Below are positions 60,065-64,000 of a stretch of DNA of 64,000 bases, in pieces; within the stretch, counting starts at the first letter, position 1, and each line of letters starts with the position of its first letter. The DNA comes from Omphiscola glabra (Eukaryota; Mollusca; Gastropoda; Lymnaeidae). The stretch covers positions 33,649,802-33,713,801 of the forward strand of contig OZ024802.1 of the NCBI GenBank assembly GCA_964017045.1, given 5' to 3'. Position numbers and translations under genes: made by a program. Under the pieces are notes generated by a model. It saw only the letters and a program-made list of their open reading frames with translations. It ran no database searches and had not been told where the DNA came from.

Positions 60065-60925
60065 TGTTCAGTCCAGTGACTGGCGATTACAAAGAAGAAA
60101 TTCAGTCCAGTGACTTGCAATGACAAAGAAGAAATTCAGTCCAGTGACTTGCAATGACAAAGAAGAAATTCAGTCCAGTGACTGGCGATGACAAAGAAGA
60201 AATTCAGTCCAGTGACTGGCAATGACAAAGAAGAAATTCAGTCCAGTGACTGGCAATGACAAAGAAGAAATTCAGTCCAGTGACTGGCAATGACAAAGAA
60301 GAAATTCTGTCCAGTGACTGGCGATGACAAAGAAGAAATTCAGTCCAGTGACTGGCGATGACAAAGAAGAAATTCTGCCCAGTGACTGGCGATGACAAAG
60401 AAGAAATTCATTCCAGTGACTGGCGATGACAAAGAAGAAATTCATTCCAGTGACTGGTAAAGAAGAAATTCAGTCCAGTGACTTGCAATGACAAAGAAGA
60501 AATTCTGCCCAGTGACTGGCGATGACAAAGAAGAAATTCATTCCAGTGACTGGCGATGACAAAGAAGAAATTCATTCCAGTGACTGGTAAAGAAGAAATT
60601 TATTCCAGTGACTGGCAATGACAAAGAAGAAATTCATTCCAGTGACTGGCGATGACAAAGAAGAAATTCATTCCAGTGACTGGCGATGACAAAGAAGAAA
60701 TTCATTCCAGTGACTGGTAAAGAAGAAATTTATTCCAGTGACTGGCAATGACAAAGAAGAAATTTATTCCAGTGACTGGCGATGACAAAGAAGAAATTCA
60801 TTCCAGTGACTGGCGATGACAAAGAAGAAATTCATTCCAGTGACTGGTAAAGAAGAAATTTATTCCAGTGACTGGCAATGACAAAGAAGAAATTCTGCCC
60901 AGTGACTGACAATGACAAGATGATC
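60065..60925. repeat. Minisatellite, 34-bp unit
   Basis: About 26 copies of AATTCAGTCCAGTGACTGGC followed by GATGACAAAGAAG. A 26-bp deletion form (GACTGGTAAAGAAGAAATT) recurs about every 120-130 bp in the right half, which shows a multi-unit repeat there. Confidence 0.95.
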
Positions 60926-61587
60926 TCAGAGAACTTTGTAAAATTGGCCTGAGATGGATAGAGAAACAACAAAAATCAATAATTTAAATTATAGAAAGGG
61001 TAGACAGATTTTGCACTAAGTAAGGATGAATAATGTGGAGGGAGAATAAGACAAGAATAAAAAGAGGTTACAAGATTTGAGACAGTATAGCATTGGAATA
61101 ACTTACGCCATCACAAGTTCAGTGTCAGGAACGCTTTAAGAGCTTATTGTTCAATGATGGCCAACCTCAACTTGACCAATTTTTTGGGTTCTGTGCAGCA
61201 TGAGGGTCACTAAATAATTGGTTTTAGACTTCAAACTTTTTATATGTATTTTTAATGTGCTAAAACATCTTTGTATTTGTAATGTTTTGAAACCTCCATT
61301 TTATACTGGTCGCAAACAATTTCTTACTTCAATAAACTTCCAATTTTTATATTGATATATGCAATAAAATATTTGTAAGCAATTTGAGCAATGAGACTTG
61401 AGTGGTATCCATTTGTTTGTCTAATGCTGCATGTTTCTCTTCAAGATAAAACCCTAACACAGATTTGTAGATAGAGGTAAGTCCTTTTTAAAATCCTTTA
61501 CATTAACTTTGCGTTTGTTTGTGGCTGGCAAAATCTTCGGATGGCTAATTGACCCACTTCCAGTCAACCAATCGAGCTGAAACTTGG
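60926..61587. other. Unique spacer
   Basis: AT-rich, with AATAAA at 61,331 and 61,363. No gene is recognised. CCAATCGAGCTGAAACTTGG near 61,568 looks like part of an interspersed repeat, but I cannot name it. Confidence 0.45.
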
Positions 61588-61722
61588 CACACTTAGTAGA
61601 CATGGGGGACAGTATGGGATCAACTTGGTGGACATATGGGGCAATATGGGATCAAATTAGTAGACATGCGGGGCATATTGGAATCAACTTAGTAAACATG
61701 CGGGGCGGTATGGGATCAATCC
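61588..61722. repeat. Imperfect 31-32-bp tandem repeat, 4 copies
   Basis: Units with CTTAGTAGACATG(G/C)GGG followed by (C)AGTATGGGATCAA, clearly diverged. Confidence 0.8.
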
Positions 61723-61767
61723 TGTCACATATAACAAGCATCTTAAAATGAAATGGATATTAGTGCC

Positions 61768-62266
61768 CTAAATGGTTTAGCACTGTTAGCCCATCTGTAA
61801 TAGTTGAGCACTTTTAGCCCATCTGTGCCCCAAATGGTTTGGCAATGCTAGCCTATCAGTGCCATAAATGGTTTACAATGTTGCTCATCAGTGCCCTAAA
61901 TTATTTAGCAATGTTAGCCCATCAGTGTCCTAAATGGTTTAGCACTGTTAGCCCAGCATCGCCTTAAATGGTCTAGCAATGTTAGCCCATCAGTGTCCTA
62001 AATGGTTTAGCACTGTTAGCCCATCATCGCCTTAAATGGTTTAGCAATGTTAGCCCATTATCGCCTTAAATGGTTTAGCAATGTTAGCACATCAGTGCCC
62101 TAAATGGTTTAGCAATGTTAGCACATCAGTGCCCTAAATGGTTTAGCAATGTTAGCCCATCAGTGCCCGTAGTGGTTTAGCAATGTTAGCCCATCTGTGC
62201 CCGTAGTGGTTTAGCAATGTTAGCCCATCAGTGCCCTAAATTGTTTAGCACTGTTAGCCCATAATA
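61768..62266. repeat. Minisatellite, 34-bp unit
   Basis: About 14 copies of CCTAAATGGTTTAGCAATGT followed by TAGCCCATCAGTGC, with CATCATCGCCTTAAATGG variants. Confidence 0.9.
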
Positions 62267-64000
62267 AATACACAGAAGGCTACTGTAGCAATAACCTCAA
62301 GCAGTACATTATTTGTATGCACACATTACCTACTTCAATCCCGCCCGATAAAATGTTAATTTTATTATTCTGATAATACAGCCTAATCAAACTTTTAGGG
62401 CTCTCAACACATTAGCATTACAACAAAAGCAAATTGGTGTGATAGAATGAGTGGTGTATTTTTAATTTCTATAGTTGGTGGATATATAAAAAAAAACTTT
62501 ATTCTAATTTCTCTCTCAAGCACTGCACACTTGTTGGGAAGCACCAAAGACGGTGTATTTTTAAGTCAAAGACTAATCCGCCTTAATTTTTTTTTGAAAT
62601 TTCTATTACAAAAATGACAAAAAATGTTAATGGTAAGAGTTACGGTAATGCATTTTTAATCAAAGAATTCAAGCATAAAAGTTAAAATAATTTCTCCATT
62701 TGGTATCTCTCAGTCAAAATATAGGCATTCATGCACGGAACTGTATACATGTATTGGCTTATATATGTCAAGACACAGCATAACAACAAAGAGCTGTCAT
62801 AGCACTGACAGCAAAAACAAGTGGCACATACAATAAAACACTTTCATATATGTACAACATATCACTTTTTTAATGTATGCCATTTGAAAAAAAATAACAG
62901 ACGTATTTACACCCGAGTGTTGATAATGATATGTGCAAACCAACTTCAGATCTCACTAGTGTACCTCATACAACATCATACAACCTCGTACAACCTCATG
63001 CAACCTCATACAACCTCAAGCATTTGCACAAGATAACATTTACAGCCGACTCACCTTTGAAAGACCAGCACGTTCAGCCGACAATTAGGTCATGGATGGT
63101 AACACATTGAGCTTCAGGAAATGATCAATGTTTTAAAGCAGACCCTTACAAAATCTAATTGTCGGCATTGCCATCACCAAAAGATGGACAAAGTAGTTCT
63201 ACAAAAAAAAAAATGTTCAAACTCCATTTTTTTAAATACCATTAAATACATGTACTTGATGAAAAATCTGGTCTGAGGTTGACAAGAGTATGAAGAATTG
63301 TATTTTTTGAAACAATTAATAAAGATGCCAAACAGTGCTTCATGTAGCTCATAAAGAAATTATGTTGATGAAGCTCTTAAGATTTATGCTCTTTTCACAC
63401 CAACAGCAGGATATCAGTATGAGAATTGCATCCAGCACGTGGATGTCAGTATTGGAATGGCAAACACCAACGACTCACACGTGGATGTCGGTATCAGAAT
63501 GGCAACTACCAACAACTGACAAGTTACCAAGGTGAGCCTTATCTCCACTGTCACTTGGGTCGAGCAAATGTATGTGTCAAAATGACCTTGCCGGCCATGC
63601 CAGACTTCAACTCTTATTACAAACACAGAGAGGGTCAACACTGCAGGGACCATGAACACCCAAAACTAGGAAAGACCACTCTCCAAAGTTCAGTGTATTC
63701 TTGCCTCCAAACTGATCAAAATTTTTTTTAAAAATGGTTTAGTGTGAGGGTAGATATGTGGAAGACATTTGGGTCAAAGGTTAATCAAAGACAACTGTAA
63801 CAGGGTTACTGGATTATATACATTGTAATAAAGTAAAAAGCCTACTCTCTAACCAGTTTCTTGGCAACACAACACACTGTCTGATAAACTCTCAAACCCA
63901 GCTTTGTCTTTAATAGCACACAAAACAAGCCAAGCATCATTCTGACTGCATGTGTTATCTCTTTCAATAAACTATTAATAGACATGTTCAAATCAAGTCC
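62267..64000. other. AT-rich flank to the window edge
   Basis: No gene can be supported. It contains a short 10-bp repeat (TCATACAACC, about 62,965-63,018) and two copies of a 47-bp segment with CACGTGGATGTC(A/G)GTAT (about 63,436-63,520). Frames crossing it do not resemble known proteins. An exon or UTR of a neighbouring gene cannot be excluded. Confidence 0.4.

Noticed and set aside
63426..63731. 101-codon plus-strand frame near the window end
   Set aside because: Spans a 47-bp duplication and has no recognisable domain; an exon cannot be supported.

Overview
The window is nuclear DNA from an animal. It holds one recognisable multi-exon gene with GT-AG introns, several hAT-superfamily DNA transposons, and a very large number of minisatellites. 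There are no operons, no prokaryotic signals and no dense coding. The gene encodes an ETS transcription factor of the SPDEF/PDEF type. A short hAT element looks very much like SPIN, a family known to have moved horizontally between vertebrates, a triatomine bug and a pond snail. Together with the repeat style this makes a mollusc, perhaps a freshwater gastropod, a reasonable guess; the species is not proven by anything here.

Layout. From 1 to about 51.7 kb there is no gene I can support. By my tally of intervals, roughly half of the whole window is tandem repeat: about fifty arrays with units of 4 to 70 bp. They include a 5.9-kb array of a 35-bp unit (32.7-38.6 kb), a 24-bp array running directly into a 20-bp array (13.65-17.6 kb), a 1.9-kb array of a 34-bp unit followed by CAGA and a 1-kb GATA array (20.7-24.2 kb), and a 23-bp unit organised into 115-bp higher-order repeats (29.75-30.97 kb). 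Between them lie AT-rich unique spacers with poly-C/poly-G tracts and transposon remains.

Transposons. A 1,495-bp hAT element (18,028-19,522) has perfect 14-bp inverted ends and a perfect 8-bp target duplication, and carries a truncated transposase pseudogene on the minus strand. A 192-bp SPIN-like element (28,285-28,476) and a 186-bp hAT MITE (48,099-48,284) are also delimited by inverted ends and target duplications. Other fragments are less certain. At least one hAT-like element (25.65-26.04 kb) appears to have been the seed of two neighbouring minisatellites.

Gene. Between about 51.75 and 59.8 kb the arrays stop. A TATA box, a short first exon and five further exons splice in phase into a 452-residue protein: an acidic/Ser-rich N-terminal part, a SAM/Pointed domain, a linker, and a C-terminal ETS domain ending five residues before the stop. 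Arrays resume directly behind the 3' UTR (59.82 kb onward). No tRNA, rRNA or CRISPR feature was found.
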